DNA of 64,000 nt from Coenobita brevimanus (GCA_032717465.1 CM064697.1:1216501-1280500), one strand, 5' to 3'; shown: positions 45,187 through 55,997, counted from the first letter of the stretch. A program made the numbers and translations. Notes: a model not told the origin generated them from the sequence alone.

Positions 45187-46020
45187 GTAGGTAGATAGGC
45201 CATGTTCTCTAGATACTGAAAGTAAGGTCATTTACTTCGTCTGTATCCATGAGTGAAGATACCTCAATGCAGTGATAGAAGAGAGAGGTAAATGTTTCAA
45301 GGAAGTGGAGAAAGGTGGCTGAAGAAGCAAAGGTGACTGGTATTATAAAGCCCTTGATGCAAAACAGAAAAAGAATGTGGAGTACCTATGTAAGTCAGTA
45401 GAAACATCTAAAGTTCTTTTTCTGCCTCTGCAACCTGAAAAATTTGTAGTTTGGAGAGGGTTTGAAACCCCTCTACAAGACACAACCAGGCATTTGTAGA
45501 GTCTTGAGAAAGTCTTTGTGGATTTCTCTTATGTAGAGATAAAGAATGAGAAGCTGAGATCCATGAAATTATTCTTCCCAATGAAAGTTGAACAAGAGAA
45601 AGCTGAAACCAGTATCCGTTCATTTAGAGATGCTGGACGTATTACATTTAAGACTTAAGGTTATACTGTAGGCAGTGCCAGATTAGCCTCAATGGGGGCC
45701 CTAGGCTAAAGTAGATATGGGGTCCCCTACCAAGTGTAGGGCCTCCATATGAAAATTTTATTAACCATCATTGGATCTTGTATGATGTCAGCTGCTGTAA
45801 TTTTCATCATTTATCCATTTATTTATATATTTAAGTTTCTATTTTTTATTATTCATTTTCTATTTTTATGTTCTTTTTCTAATAAAAAGTACCCTTTCAA
45901 GAGTAGGAACCTTTGACTGGAGCCTAATCAGCTTCGCAGTTAATCTACCCCTGACCATCATTAGAAATTGTATGGTGCTATCTGGTGTAATTTTTTTCAT
46001 TTATCCATGTATTTAACTTT
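45187..46020 (+). other. Intron stretch with hAT-like piece and internal duplication
   Basis: Mostly unassigned. At 45,675 CAGTGCCAGATTAGCCTC and GGGGGCCCTAGGC have hAT-like terminal form. A 60-70 bp direct repeat (ACCATCATTGGATCTTGTAT.. and ACCATCATTAGAAATTGTAT..) occurs at 45,767 and 45,956. No target-site duplication confirmed. Confidence 0.4.
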
Positions 46021-46024
46021 GCAT

Positions 46025-46029
<5 letters not shown>

Positions 46030-46090
<61 letters not shown>
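46030..46090. repeat. GT microsatellite
   Basis: About 60 bp of pure (GT)n, directly followed by a LINE A tail. Confidence 0.95.
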
Positions 46091-46091
<1 letters not shown>

Positions 46092-46195
46092 CTGGGAGCA
46101 GGGTAGTGAAATGGTAGGACACTGGGCAACATGGAGGCGGTTAGTTTGTGGCCACCTCTTACGGGATGATGGCATCTGGCAATAGATAGATAGAT
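46091..46195 (+). mobile_element. LINE family A, 3' tip
   Basis: GAGCTGGGAGCAGGGTAGTG, GGAGGCGGTTAGTTTGTGGC and GGCATCTGGCAATAGATAGA match the ends at 18,100-18,195 and 55,870-55,975. Confidence 0.85.
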
Positions 46196-46334
46196 GGATT
46201 TTGTTTTATTTTGTTAAAAAAATGGTTGCACCTTCAAGGGTGCAAGTCTTAGGCATGTGTTTACTGTTTCTGTTGGGTATTTGATGTTGGTTATAGGCTG
46301 AGGGAGATACTTGTAGAGTAAATCATTTATGTAC

Positions 46335-48953
46335 AGTTACTTCCACTTCTAACGAGTACAGCGGGTGGTGCGTTTGGTTAAATGTGGCACCACTGTGTTT
46401 GTTTACATCGTAGTAAGTGAATGGGCAGACCCGGCAGAGCTTCCCCTCCGCTACAGTGTCTAGTACCGACAAAAACAATGTTCTATGAAGTCATACTCTG
46501 TCTGCAAATCCAAGTGTTTGCCATGTATGTATAGTGGAAGGTAGAGAGGAAAACAAACAATAATGCCATTGGATCCCATTGCTACTCTGACAGGAGATGA
46601 CTGTGAAAGGAGGTGGAATGGAAGGGAAGGAGGACAGGTGGTAGGGGCGCATGTATCGAAACTTTGTCGTGTTTCGTTTTGAAAGATGGAGGGTGTGATT
46701 ATACAGATTTCTGAGGTGATCTCTAACTCCGTATGCAATAACTTATACTGGATGAATGTAAGAGTCTTAATGTTCGTCATACAATGTGGTGAACAACTGT
46801 AGCTGAACGTAAATGTTAGAAGGTGTGATGTCTGGTGTCTCGAAATGTGGTTCATCTGAGTCTAGTGAGTGTGCAACTCAATTGCTGTAACATTTTTGTG
46901 GCTGAACCAAGGTGGCCATAAATGATTATGATTAAGCATGTGACACAACAGTCATGCCATGTTGTGCATCATCTAGTCTGTTTTATTGTGCGGAAAAAGT
47001 CATTATATTCTCATACCATGGTATAAGTAGATGTTCTGTTGCATAGGATTATAGCTACTTTGATTGTTGGACAGCTATTGGCTTATTGTGCTGAAATGTT
47101 GTGCACTCATCATACTGATGGATCACGCGGAGGTGATGAGGTACGGTACTGTATTTGCATGATGAATGCATATCTTGTATTATAATAATTGACATAATGG
47201 TGTTACGGATGTTCAATCCACAAACATTGATCATCATTCATTATATTCTTTTCAGAACATTCATACATTAGTTTTCATACAAGTATTACACATTCAGGCC
47301 CTTCTTAGCTCCAAACGCGTTATACTATTTAATCGTGTGTCTACACTCACACACTATTAATGCAGAGGGAGCAATATTCCCCATACCAACACCAAACAGC
47401 ACATATGTTGGTGATGACCCCACTCCCACCTGCCCACCTCCTCACTTGCTCCTACTCCACAACAGTACACTTCCACACACACCTTACCACCAAGCAGGGT
47501 GGTCAAGCCCTCCCACCCTCTCTATTCCTGTAACACTTCCTTCCTCTCCTAATACCCCACCCCACTGACCAACCTCTCTTCAAGTATACCCCCTTACCCA
47601 CCAAATATTCTAATCTATTTCTAACTGCCTTGGGAATGTATCGTTTTCAGTGTTCAGCATCATGGGACACAGCATCACAGATATCCATAATATCAAAATC
47701 TATTGTCGAACTTGTTATTATGAATCTCGTATGATGGCTCAAAACAACAATACCACAATGACTTTTCACTTCCCATCCACAATCACCACCATCAAAGTCC
47801 CCAGCGCATTAAACATCATGATATTTTAGGTTCTGCTTCCCTTTGTCCTACGATTGATATACAATGTGTCCACATCTGTCAATGAAACTGCAAGGATTGT
47901 ATCGGGCCAGTACTCACTGTTACAGAGACATGGACCCTTATCCTTCACTGGGTCTGTTATTATATCATATTGTAGCAACTTGTAATGACACCATGAATGC
48001 ACCAGTCTGTCTGTCTGTCTATCTGTCTGTCTCTGTCTCTGTCTCTCTTTCACCCACACTCACACACAAAACTCCAGCCCTTCCTCGTTTAATGGGTAAT
48101 GAGACCTGATATTGACTTCCTTATCATATCGTATCACTACAACAAGATTGCAGCCTTATCAACGACCTTGTGTAAATGTACAGGATGACATGGGATAGCT
48201 TCAAAAGCTGGGGGTATTTTTCCGAAGCGTGGTTGTTGGGTTTTACCATCCAGGTAAATCATGGTTTGAGAATATAATGACTGTTTTTCCTCACAGTAAA
48301 ACAGACTGGATGATGCATAACATGGCATGACCATTGTGTCACATGCTTAATCATAAATCATTTATGGCCACCTCGGTTCAGCCACAAAAATGTTACAGCA
48401 GTTGAGTCGCACACTCACTAGACTCAGGTGAACCACGTTTCAAGACACCAAACATCACACCTAACATTTATGCTCAACTACAGTTGTTCACCACTTTGTA
48501 TGACGAACATTAAGACTCTTACATTCATCCAATATACGTTATTGCATATGGAGTTAGAGATCACCTCAGAATATCTGTATAATCACACCCTTCATCTTTC
48601 AAAACGAAACACGACAAAGTTTCAATACATGCGCCCCTACCACCTGTCCCCCCTCTCCTCCGTTCCACCTCCCTTCACAGTCATCTCCTGTCAGAGAAAC
48701 AGTGGGATCCAGTGGCATTACTATTGGTTTTTCTCTCTACCTTCCACAATACATACGTGGTGAACACTTGGATTTGCAGACAGAGTATGACTTGATAGAA
48801 CATTGTTTCTGTGGGTACTAGATACTGTAGCGGAGGGGTAGCTCTGCCGGGTCTGCCCATTCACTTTCTATTAATACAATGTAAACAAACACAGTGGTGT
48901 CACATTTCACCAAACACACCACCCGCTGCACTTGTTAGAAGTGGAGGTATCTG
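46335..48953. mobile_element. Element with about 690-bp terminal inverted repeats (foldback-like)
   Basis: The arms 46335-47022 and 48262-48953 are inverted copies. Left end CAGTTACTTCCACTTCTAAC; complemented right end CAGATACCTCCACTTCTAAC. Inside, TGCAAATCCAAGTGTT, GAGGTGATCTCTAACTCC, AATGTAAGAGTCTTAATGTT, GTAACATTTTTGTGGCTGAA and GATTAAGCATGTGACACAA all recur in reverse on the other arm. Both ends abut TA (46333-46334 and 48954-48955). The centre is about 1.24 kb with (GTCT)n-like repeats and no convincing coding sequence. Open frames in the arms are mirror images and look fortuitous. Confidence 0.85.
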
Positions 48954-48955
48954 TA

Positions 48956-49369
48956 CAGTAGGGCTGAGAATTCTAGTTAACTCTTGGAGGAAGGAAGTAG
49001 ACTGAATTGGTGTGAGAATATTTAGCTATATGAGTGCTGTATTACTTGGTTAAAGTGAGATGTCTTTGAGTTACTGGTGCATGTAACATATTCTTTTTTG
49101 TTCTGTCCCTTAAGTAAGCCCATCAGTCAAGAATTACTGTGATTAGGTTTTTGGATTATGTGGCTGAATATTCCTTCTTGAAGTAAGCTTAATTAGGGAA
49201 AGATTACTGTGATAAGGTTTTGGATTATGTGGCTAAATTTTTGGCTTACTGATTCCATAAAGATTCAGTTATGCAGTGTTCTGTCTCAGTATAACAATAG
49301 ATTTTTAGTACAACTTTCTGTGTATTTCTGAATAAAGATGTGATCATGTGTTCATATTTATTGTTCCAG
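48956..49369 (+). other. Intron stretch, nothing recognised
   Basis: Contains a short direct repeat (ATTACTGTGAT..GGTTTTTGGATTATGTGGCT near 49,134 and ATTACTGTGATAAGGTTTTG near 49,203). Ends at the acceptor TTGTTCCAG. Confidence 0.45.
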
Positions 49370-49542
49370 ACTCAGGATGGCATGACATGTCTTCACTTGG
49401 CAGCAAAGTGTGGCAACTTAAATGCTTGTCAGCACATTTTGGACTCAGGGAGGTTGACCAGGCATGCTGTGAATATGCAGGATGAAGGAGGGTGGACGCC
49501 TCTTGTGTGGGCATCTGAGAACAAGTATACTGTTGTTGTTAA
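49370..49542 (+). CDS. G9a: G9a/EHMT exon, ankyrin repeats 4-5 with cage residues
   Basis: 173 bp, phase 0 in, phase 2 out (TTAA/GTAAGT). Encodes TQDGMTCLHLAAKCGNLNAC and NMQDEGGWTPLVWASENKYT then VVVK. The Gly-Gly-Trp-Thr-Pro-Leu-Val-Trp-Ala-Ser-Glu stretch aligns with GLP W839, W844 and E847, residues known to build the pocket for mono-/dimethylated H3K9. Their retention predicts a working reader module. Confidence 0.95.
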
Positions 49543-49935
49543 GTAAGTTTGTTTACTTTTCATATTATTATAATTTAAAGGACAAATTTTTACTAGTATT
49601 GTTAGGAAAGTTTGAATTGGTTGTTTTCTGTAGTATAGTGGTAGTCATGATACCAGGTGTTGTATTTGTTTAATTGAAAAATTTTTTGTCGGCATTTTGT
49701 ATGAGTAATAGGTGGCTGTCCCAATTCTGAGAGATTCAGCAATATGTGTTGTATTTGACTAAAAGCATTCCAATAGTAACTTGGCAAGGAACTCAGCTTC
49801 AAGTAAATGAAGTTCAAGCTGAGACTCAGACTATTAAAAGTTTTTTACACATTTCAGATAGCTTTTCCATGCTTTCAGCAGGAATCCTTTAGAAGAAAAG
49901 AAAAGAAATGCTACCTGTGTTTAACCCTGGTGTCA
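49543..49935 (+). other. Intron stretch, nothing recognised
   Basis: AT-rich sequence between the exon donor and the piggyBac-like element. No feature supported. Confidence 0.5.
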
Positions 49936-49939
49936 TTAA

Positions 49940-51084
49940 CCCCTTAACCGCGGGGCGTCATTTTCGTGATGCTTGGGAGCAAGGGATCATACTGCGGGGC
50001 GTCACTTTTGTGATTCTGTGTTATTTTGAATTCACCCGGGCTTTCAAGTGGTGGCTTGTATCATCTATCAGTACTGCCAATGTCGAACACTAGTCAGCAC
50101 TCCTAATCTCATCTGTACTCCCATCCATTGTTGACAATTTAGCCATTTCTCCCCATTCTTGACTCCCCTCCCTACCTCCCCTCCATTACCCTCTCCTCTC
50201 GCCTGCCCGGCCTTGCTACGCTAAGTAAATCTTCCCTGGAATTTTCCACTGATTTCATCCATTGAAATGAACCCTATGCCCTATTGTTATACCAAATAAT
50301 ATATACAAAAAAGAAATAAGATAAGTGAGAGTGCCATACACCTAGAATTGGCTAATTATCACCTGACAACACCTCACGTGCACTCGTTTGTTGGTTTTTG
50401 CTGTTTATTTCCCCTTGAAATATGCCGTAGAATCTATTCTCGTAATAAAAATATATATAAGAAAGGAAGGGAGAAGCCTAAGTGATATTTACATTCACCA
50501 GGAACTACCTAATTATTGCAGGCCACCACACCGTATTCTATGCTAAGTAAATCTTCCCTGGAATTTTCCACTGATTTCATCCATTGAAATAAGCCCTGTG
50601 CCCTATTCTTATACCAAATAATATATACGAAAATGAAATAAGGTAAGTGATAGTGCCATACACCTGTCACTGTGAAAGCCTGCAGTAAACTGACGCTAAA
50701 CAGGGGCAAACTGTGCAAAAAAAAGCTAGTGTGACAACTGGGGAAACAAGTGTTTCCTATTAGCATAAACTGCTTGTGAGAGGAAAGCGCAGATTTACAG
50801 TTCTGAGCAGTCAGAGCACTGCCATATATCACAGCCAGGCTGGCTGGGCCGTGGTGGGGGGGGGGGAGGGAGGAAAAAACGCGATACTTGGCAACAACGG
50901 AGGTCAGTAGTACAAAGGTCAAGTATGCTAATTGTAGCTAAAGGGTGGTGGTACTGATAGAAAATACTAGTTGGAACATCCTTGCCCGCGTTTATTCAAA
51001 ATTAACTCGAATCACAAACGCGACGATCCGCCGTTATGTCCTTTTTGGCAATCGTCGCGAACGCGATGCTCCGCGTTTCAGGGG
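49940..51084. mobile_element. PiggyBac-like MITE, TTAA target
   Basis: 1,145 bp flanked by TTAA on both sides (49936-49939 and 51085-51088). Left end CCCCTTAACCGCGGGGCGTC; complemented right end CCCCTGAAACGCGGAGCATC. TTAA duplication with a C-run terminus is the piggyBac hallmark. Inside is a direct repeat of about 125 bp (CTAAGTAAATCTTCCCTGGA..CATACACCT) at about 50,220-50,345 and 50,537-50,665. No transposase coding. Confidence 0.85.
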
Positions 51085-51287
51085 TTAAAGTAACCCCATC
51101 ATTAAAAGAGGGTTACCTATACTCTAATTTACATTTATTTTCAAGCCATGCCACTTAGATATTAACAAAACTTGGAACCAAACTGCAAAGTCCTGTTCAT
51201 TTTAAAGAAGGAGCAACTATCATCTTCATACATAAGATCTGAAATACTCCTTCACCACTGCTGCTCTTACTTATCAGTTGCTTTCAG

Positions 51288-51446
51288 ATTCCTGCTAGAC
51301 CGAGGAGGTAACCCACAACTGTGTGATGTTGAACAAAATACTGCATTGCACTGGGCTGCGTTTTCTGGATCTACGCACATCTGCTCTATGGTACTTGACC
51401 GTGGCTGCTCCCTTCGCTCCATGAATGCACATGGAGACACTCCCTT
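51288..51446 (+). CDS. G9a: G9a/EHMT exon, ankyrin repeats 5-7
   Basis: 159 bp, phase 2 in, phase 2 out. Encodes FLLDRGGNPQLCDVEQNTAL, HWAAFSGSTHICSMVLDRGC and SLRSMNAHGDTP. Leu-His-Trp-Ala-Ala-Phe carries the third cage tryptophan (GLP W877 equivalent). The donor TT/GTTAGT is non-optimal; it is chosen because TT plus A of the next exon restores Leu in Thr-Pro-Leu-His-Ile-Ala-Ala. Confidence 0.95.
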
Positions 51447-51497
51447 GTTAGTATATATTGGTTTGGTGCAGCTACCTGTAATATGAAAAAGAGAGTG

Positions 51498-51499
<2 letters not shown>

Positions 51500-51578
<79 letters not shown>
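51500..51578. repeat. GT microsatellite
   Basis: About 78 bp of (GT)n, starting roughly 50 bp after the exon donor. Confidence 0.95.
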
Positions 51579-51579
<1 letters not shown>

Positions 51580-51580
<1 letters not shown>

Positions 51581-52040
51581 AAAGCATTTTTGGAAAAGTT
51601 GAATTCTGTCTGATGTAAAAGCCTTGTACTATCGCAATCACTAATTTCTTTACCCATCTGGCTCGAGGGATGTCAAAGTCAGGGCAGAAATAGAACCAGG
51701 CGTTCAGACAGTTAGTTTAGCAGTCTGATATGATTCACTAACTGCTTCATAACTTCTCCCATGTGTTTTGTTCGTAAGACTGAGATGTGGCTCAGGTAAG
51801 TGAGCCTCTCATAATGAAGTGGCCTGCGTCTGTTTGCCTGGCACGTCTCCTAGCTTGGCCTCGCCGCACCTTGTGTCAGGGGGTTAAAGAAATTAGTGAT
51901 TGTGATAGTACAGTATTTTTAGCATTCAAAATGTCTGGGCCTGAGCCATCCACTACTCACTGAGCCACTGTACTTCACTGGCATGCTAACTCTGCTCTGC
52001 TGACACTTACCAAGCTGGGGGGGGGGGGAGATGATAATAA
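51580..52040 (+). other. Intron stretch, nothing recognised
   Basis: No gene or repeat pair noticed. Ends in a short poly-G run and (AAT)n. Confidence 0.45.
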
Positions 52041-52047
52041 TAATAGG

Positions 52048-52200
52048 TTTATATCCAAGGGGTGGTTGGGGTTTATTACTCACGTAATTCCACTCAGGGA
52101 TGAGTGAGACTGGTCACTTTCATCTTAAATGTCAGGACCAACTTGCCTAGCCCTGGCCTCCTACGCTTCTCATGGGGCAACACAGGATTAGATGTTGAAA
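52048..52200 (+). mobile_element. Composite SINE 3' fragment, copy 4
   Basis: Starts in the box B region (GGTTTATATCCAAGGGGTGG) and runs to the GGATTAGATG tail, then (AAT)n. Lacks head, hairpin and box A. Lies head-to-tail with the inverted copy at 52256-52716. Confidence 0.75.
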
Positions 52201-52211
52201 GAATAAATGAA

Positions 52212-52243
<32 letters not shown>

Positions 52244-52255
52244 TGTAATAGTAAT

Positions 52256-52716
52256 CATCATCATCATCATCTTACCCAGTGTTGCCCCATGAGGAGCATA
52301 GGAGCCTGGGGCTAGGCAAGATCGTCCGGACATTGAAGATATAGAGTGACCAGCCTTACTTATCCCTGGGTGGCATTACATGGGCAATAAACTCTAACCA
52401 CCCCTTGGATATAAATCTGCACAAACTCAATCCAGCTGGAGCGCCTTAATTACCCATCAAACCACCAGGCGCCATAAGCTGGTTGTATGGTTACCACCCA
52501 ATGCAGTAAATGGTTTCCTGGTGAACAGGAAACCATTTGGCTTGTCGTTCAGTGCAGAGTCACCCATAGACAGAAGGAAGAGGAAAAAATAATGGAAAGA
52601 AAGATAGAAGAGGAAGGAAGGAAAGAGGGAAGGAAGAGAGGAATGGGCAGTCACCTGAAAGCAGCACTATATCGAGTGAGTGGATGGTGAGTGCCCCCAC
52701 CTACCATGAATTTATA
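52256..52716 (-). mobile_element. Composite SINE, copy 5, with target-site duplication
   Basis: Complete unit on the minus strand, with hairpin at 52508-52538 and head GGTAGGTGGGGGCACTCACC at about 52,688-52,707. Flanked by GTAATAGTAAT on both sides (52245-52255 and 52717-52727), an 11-bp direct duplication enclosing the whole unit. Confidence 0.88.
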
Positions 52717-52727
52717 GTAATAGTAAT

Positions 52728-53038
52728 TTCAGGCAAAATTCCTGGTATAAAGGGCATGGGTCAAAGCTCAAGGTCATTGGAGCGAAAAAAAATCTACCTC
52801 AAGCAGGTGGCTGACTTCCTTTTTGGAGGCATCCTAATTTTTTCATCATCATCATCGTCAACATCTTAAATGTCCTGCTTCCTCCTGGGAACCCTCCAAT
52901 AGGAGACTGTTATGAGAAAACTGTATCCAGGCTAATTTGTCTTCATATACCTCTCACTGTATAGTGTTTACATATGGAGCTAGAAGGAACCAAAGGAATG
53001 AGGATTGTGTGGCAGGTAGCAATAGGAACTAAACAATG
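52728..53038 (+). other. Intron stretch, nothing recognised
   Basis: Includes a CAT/CATCGT short repeat (about 52,840). No further features. Confidence 0.45.
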
Positions 53039-53040
53039 TA

Positions 53041-53550
53041 CAGTAGAAGTCCTATTTTTCAGCATCTATGGGACCAGGCAAGTGCCGAAATATCAAAATT
53101 GCCGAATTATCAAAAACCCTACCCACTCAGTACCTTATATGTTTCGGTGAACATTATCATCACTACTCATATCATTAGAAATGTGTTTGGAGAGAGTACT
53201 GTATACTGTTTGATACTGTACAATACTGTAATGAATACAGTACTATACATGAATATGAAAAATAAAGAAATTAGTGAACGTACTGTATATAAATGTAATG
53301 ATACAGTAGGCCTACAAGTTCACATGCACTTACCTAAACTTATAGTAGGTTCCTTATTTACATATGTACAATAGAAGGGGTTGATTGGAGTCTGCTACTG
53401 CTGGAAGAAGTCCCCAGCAGTAGAGGGGACCAAAAAAATTGGAAAATCTGCCGAACGATCAGAGATTTTCGTAAATGGTACTATTTCTCAAAACTGCCGA
53501 AATGTCAGATTTGCCGGGGAATTGGATGCCGAAGAATTGGACTTTTACTG
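53041..53550. mobile_element. Tigger/pogo-type MITE
   Basis: 510 bp flanked by TA (53039-53040 and 53551-53552). Left end CAGTAGAAGTCCTATTTTTC; complemented right end CAGTAAAAGTCCAATTCTTC. The inverted match extends about 26 bp. Subterminal GCCGAAATATC/GCCGAAATGTC words occur at both ends. No coding. Confidence 0.88.
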
Positions 53551-53569
53551 TAATACTACTGTAATTACA

Positions 53570-53815
53570 ACGCTGGGTGGTAACCATATACCCAGATTTT
53601 GCCGCCTGGTGGCTTCGTGGGTAATTATTGCACTCCAATCGGATTGAGCCAGTGAAGGCTGATATCCAAGGGGTGGTTGGGGTTGATTGCTTATTTAATG
53701 CCACTCAGGAATGAGTGAGGCTGGTCACTCTCATCTTAAATATTGGGACCAACTGTCTAGCCCCGGGCTCTTATGCTCCTCATGGGGCAATGTAGGATTG
53801 GATGATGAATGAATG
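53570..53815 (+). mobile_element. Composite SINE 3' half, copy 6, beside an exon
   Basis: Starts ACGCTGGGTGGTAACCATAT and includes the tRNA-like module (TGGTGGCTTCGTGGG, about 53,603) and GGATTGGATGATGAATGAAT tail. The tail ends about 30 bp upstream of the acceptor of the exon at 53845. Confidence 0.8.
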
Positions 53816-53844
53816 ATGTTTATGCCTGCCTCTTGTATCATCAG

Positions 53845-54051
53845 ACACATTGCAGCCCGGCAGAACCACACAGATGCTGTAGTTCTGTTGCTAGCCAGGG
53901 GTGCGCAGCTGGACATCGTCAACACAAAAGGACAGACACCCATAGACTGTGCTGTACCAGATTCTGATGTTTATCTACAGCTGACACTGAATAGCAAGGT
54001 GCTGGACATAATGAAACAGAACAATATCAGGACAGAAAAAATTTTGAGCAG
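53845..54051 (+). CDS. G9a: G9a/EHMT exon, ankyrin repeats 7-8
   Basis: 207 bp, phase 2 in, phase 2 out (GCAG/GTATGT). Encodes HIAARQNHTDAVVLLLARGA, QLDIVNTKGQTPIDCAVPDS, DVYLQLTLNSKV and NNIRTEKILS. Corresponds to G9a text HIAARESYHDCVLLFLSRGA through SDVWFALQLNRK and RAIRTEKII. The final Ile-Arg-Thr-Glu-Lys-Ile link to pre-SET is conserved. The ATG at 53813 is in the intron. Confidence 0.95.
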
Positions 54052-54390
54052 GTATGTTGCCTATTCATTAAAATGGCTGCGGTATATGTTGTAAGACAAG
54101 ACAGCCTGTTGCAGGATAGCTGAAAGTAAATATAAGTGTTAATATTTAATGAGATTTCCAAATCTTGCCATTCTGATTTTTACTGAACACTCAGCCATCA
54201 TATAATTTAAAGTTGGTGCAGTTTGTTTTGTATGGTTTCAGATGGATTCAACCTGCATTAATATTTTTTTCAGGCAGAATATGACTTAAGTATTGTTCTG
54301 TCTCCTATCAGTTGATTCTTTTCATCTGAGAAAGACACAGAGGGGAATATGTCATTTTCTTATTTAATTTTGCATCACACTAAACTATTT
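54052..54390 (+). other. Intron stretch, nothing recognised
   Basis: Unique-looking AT-rich sequence. Confidence 0.45.
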
Positions 54391-54600
54391 AACCCCTAGG
54401 ATATGCAGTTCGATCGACCGAACTTCCTTGTAAACCTGTATATGGAGCTGATTTTTCAGCTCAAACAGAAGTAAAAAGTTTTATGCCTAAGGTTTAGAGC
54501 TTGAATTTACACACCTTATGCCACAAACCAGAGCATGTTAGACCAACTGATTCATGAGTTATAGCCTGTCAAAGTTGAAAAAAAGTTACCCTTCCAGGCA
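54391..54600 (+). repeat. Dispersed repeat with TTAACCCC start, copy 2
   Basis: TTAACCCCTAGGATATGCAG, AAAAGTTTTATGCC, TAGAGCTTGAATTTACACAC and GAGTTATAGCC match 34613-34980. Followed by C/T-rich sequence and a poly-T run (54,759-54,780). Confidence 0.5.
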
Positions 54601-54914
54601 GGGCGACTCCAGTTTTCTATGCACTCCCATCCCTCCCTCCTTCATTCCTCCCCTCCCATGATCTTCCTCACCCACTCCCATCACCCTCCCCCTCTCTTCC
54701 TCCTCTCCCCCCTACCCCTACCCCAACCCCCCCTACCCCACCCTTCAGAATTTTCCAGCTCGTTTTTTTTTTTTTTTTTTCAAACAATAGCATGCAATAA
54801 TTATGTCAGTGTTCCGCACTCACTGTAAAGGAAGTGAAAACGACAGCAATTTAGTGTACAAGCCATTATTGCAAAATACTGGGACACCAGGGTCAGGCTA
54901 AAAATACCCAGCAT

Positions 54915-55975
54915 TATTGACAAGGATTGTGGAAAGTATTACGAATATATGGAGTAGATGGAAAGTTGTTGAATCCTATGAAGAGTATGTATGATGGTGC
55001 TAAGGCTGCAGTGCGTGTGGATGGTGAACTGAGTGAATTTTTCTCTTTGACGGTTGGGTTGAAACAGGGATGTGTCATGTCTCCATGGCTGTTCAATCTG
55101 TACATGGATGGGGTAATAAAAGAGATACAAGGTAGGGCAGTGGATGTTGGAGTGGCCCTGGTGAGAGAGGGTAGTGTTTGGAAATTCCCTATACTGTTGT
55201 TTGCAGATGATATGGTGTTGTTGAGTGAAGATGAAGGGGAGCTGCAAGGCTTGGTGGATGAGTCTGGGAGAGTGTGTAAGAAATGGAATCTAAAGGTGAA
55301 TGTAGGGAAGAGTAAAGTGATGGTCTTTGAGAGTGGTGAAGTCAGTGAATGTACAGTAAGGTTGGGTGGTGAGGAAATGGAAAATGTGAGTAAGTTTAAG
55401 TACTTGGGTAGCGTGATGAGTAAGGATGGAAGTTTGGAGGGTGAAAGGCTTGAAAGGGTACATCAAGGAAGAAAGATTGCTGGTTCCTTGAAAGCAGTAA
55501 TAAGAAACAGGGAAGTGAGCATGGAAGTGAAAAAGTTACCACATGACAGTATTGTGATACCAACTCTAACGTATGGAAGTGAAGCTTGGACGTTGTTGGA
55601 AGGACACAAGTCAAGAGTGAGAGCCGTGGAGTCACATGTAGACAGGCTGACAAATGAGGATATAAAGGAGCGTTGTGGTGTGGATATGGATGTTCTGGGA
55701 AGCGTTATGAGGAACACACTGAGGTGGTTTGGCCATGTGGAGAGGATGGAGGTTGAGAGACTGATGAGGAGAGTGTATTTGAATGAGGTGGAGGGGGGGA
55801 GAGGGAGGGGGAGGCCGAGGATGAGATGGAGGGATGGGGTGGAGAGGTATATGAGGGAGGGGGATGTGAGTTGGGAGCGGGGCAGTGAAATGGCGGGGGG
55901 CAGGGCGACTTGGAGGCGATTTGTTTGTGGCCACCCCATACGGGATTGAGGCATCTGGCAATAGATAGATAGATA
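54915..55975 (+). mobile_element. LINE family A, RT C-terminal half, single open frame
   Basis: An uninterrupted frame of 340 codons (54927-55949) encodes LRIYGVDGKLLNPMKSMYDG, VGLKQGCVMSPWLFNLYMDG, LLFADDMVLLSEDEGELQGL (catalytic Asp pair), VNVGKSKVMVF, FKYLGSVMSKDGSLEG, AWTLLEGHKSRVRAVES, RWFGHVERMEVERLMRRVYL and RFVCGHPIRD with a TGA. The N-terminal RT half and endonuclease are missing (5' truncation), so it is not autonomous. Tail GGCATCTGGCAATAGATAGA. A short in-frame deletion after AVES removes part of the segment seen in the 17.6-kb copy. Open frame suggests the youngest copy of this family here. Confidence 0.9.
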
Positions 55976-55997
55976 GAATAAGTAAATAAAAACAACA

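Noticed and set aside
46460..48763. Mirror-image open frames of 131 and 111 codons (46460-46855 minus, 48428-48763 plus)
   Set aside because: Both lie in the inverted arms of the foldback-like element and are the same sequence. The frame differs by indels and no domain is recognised.
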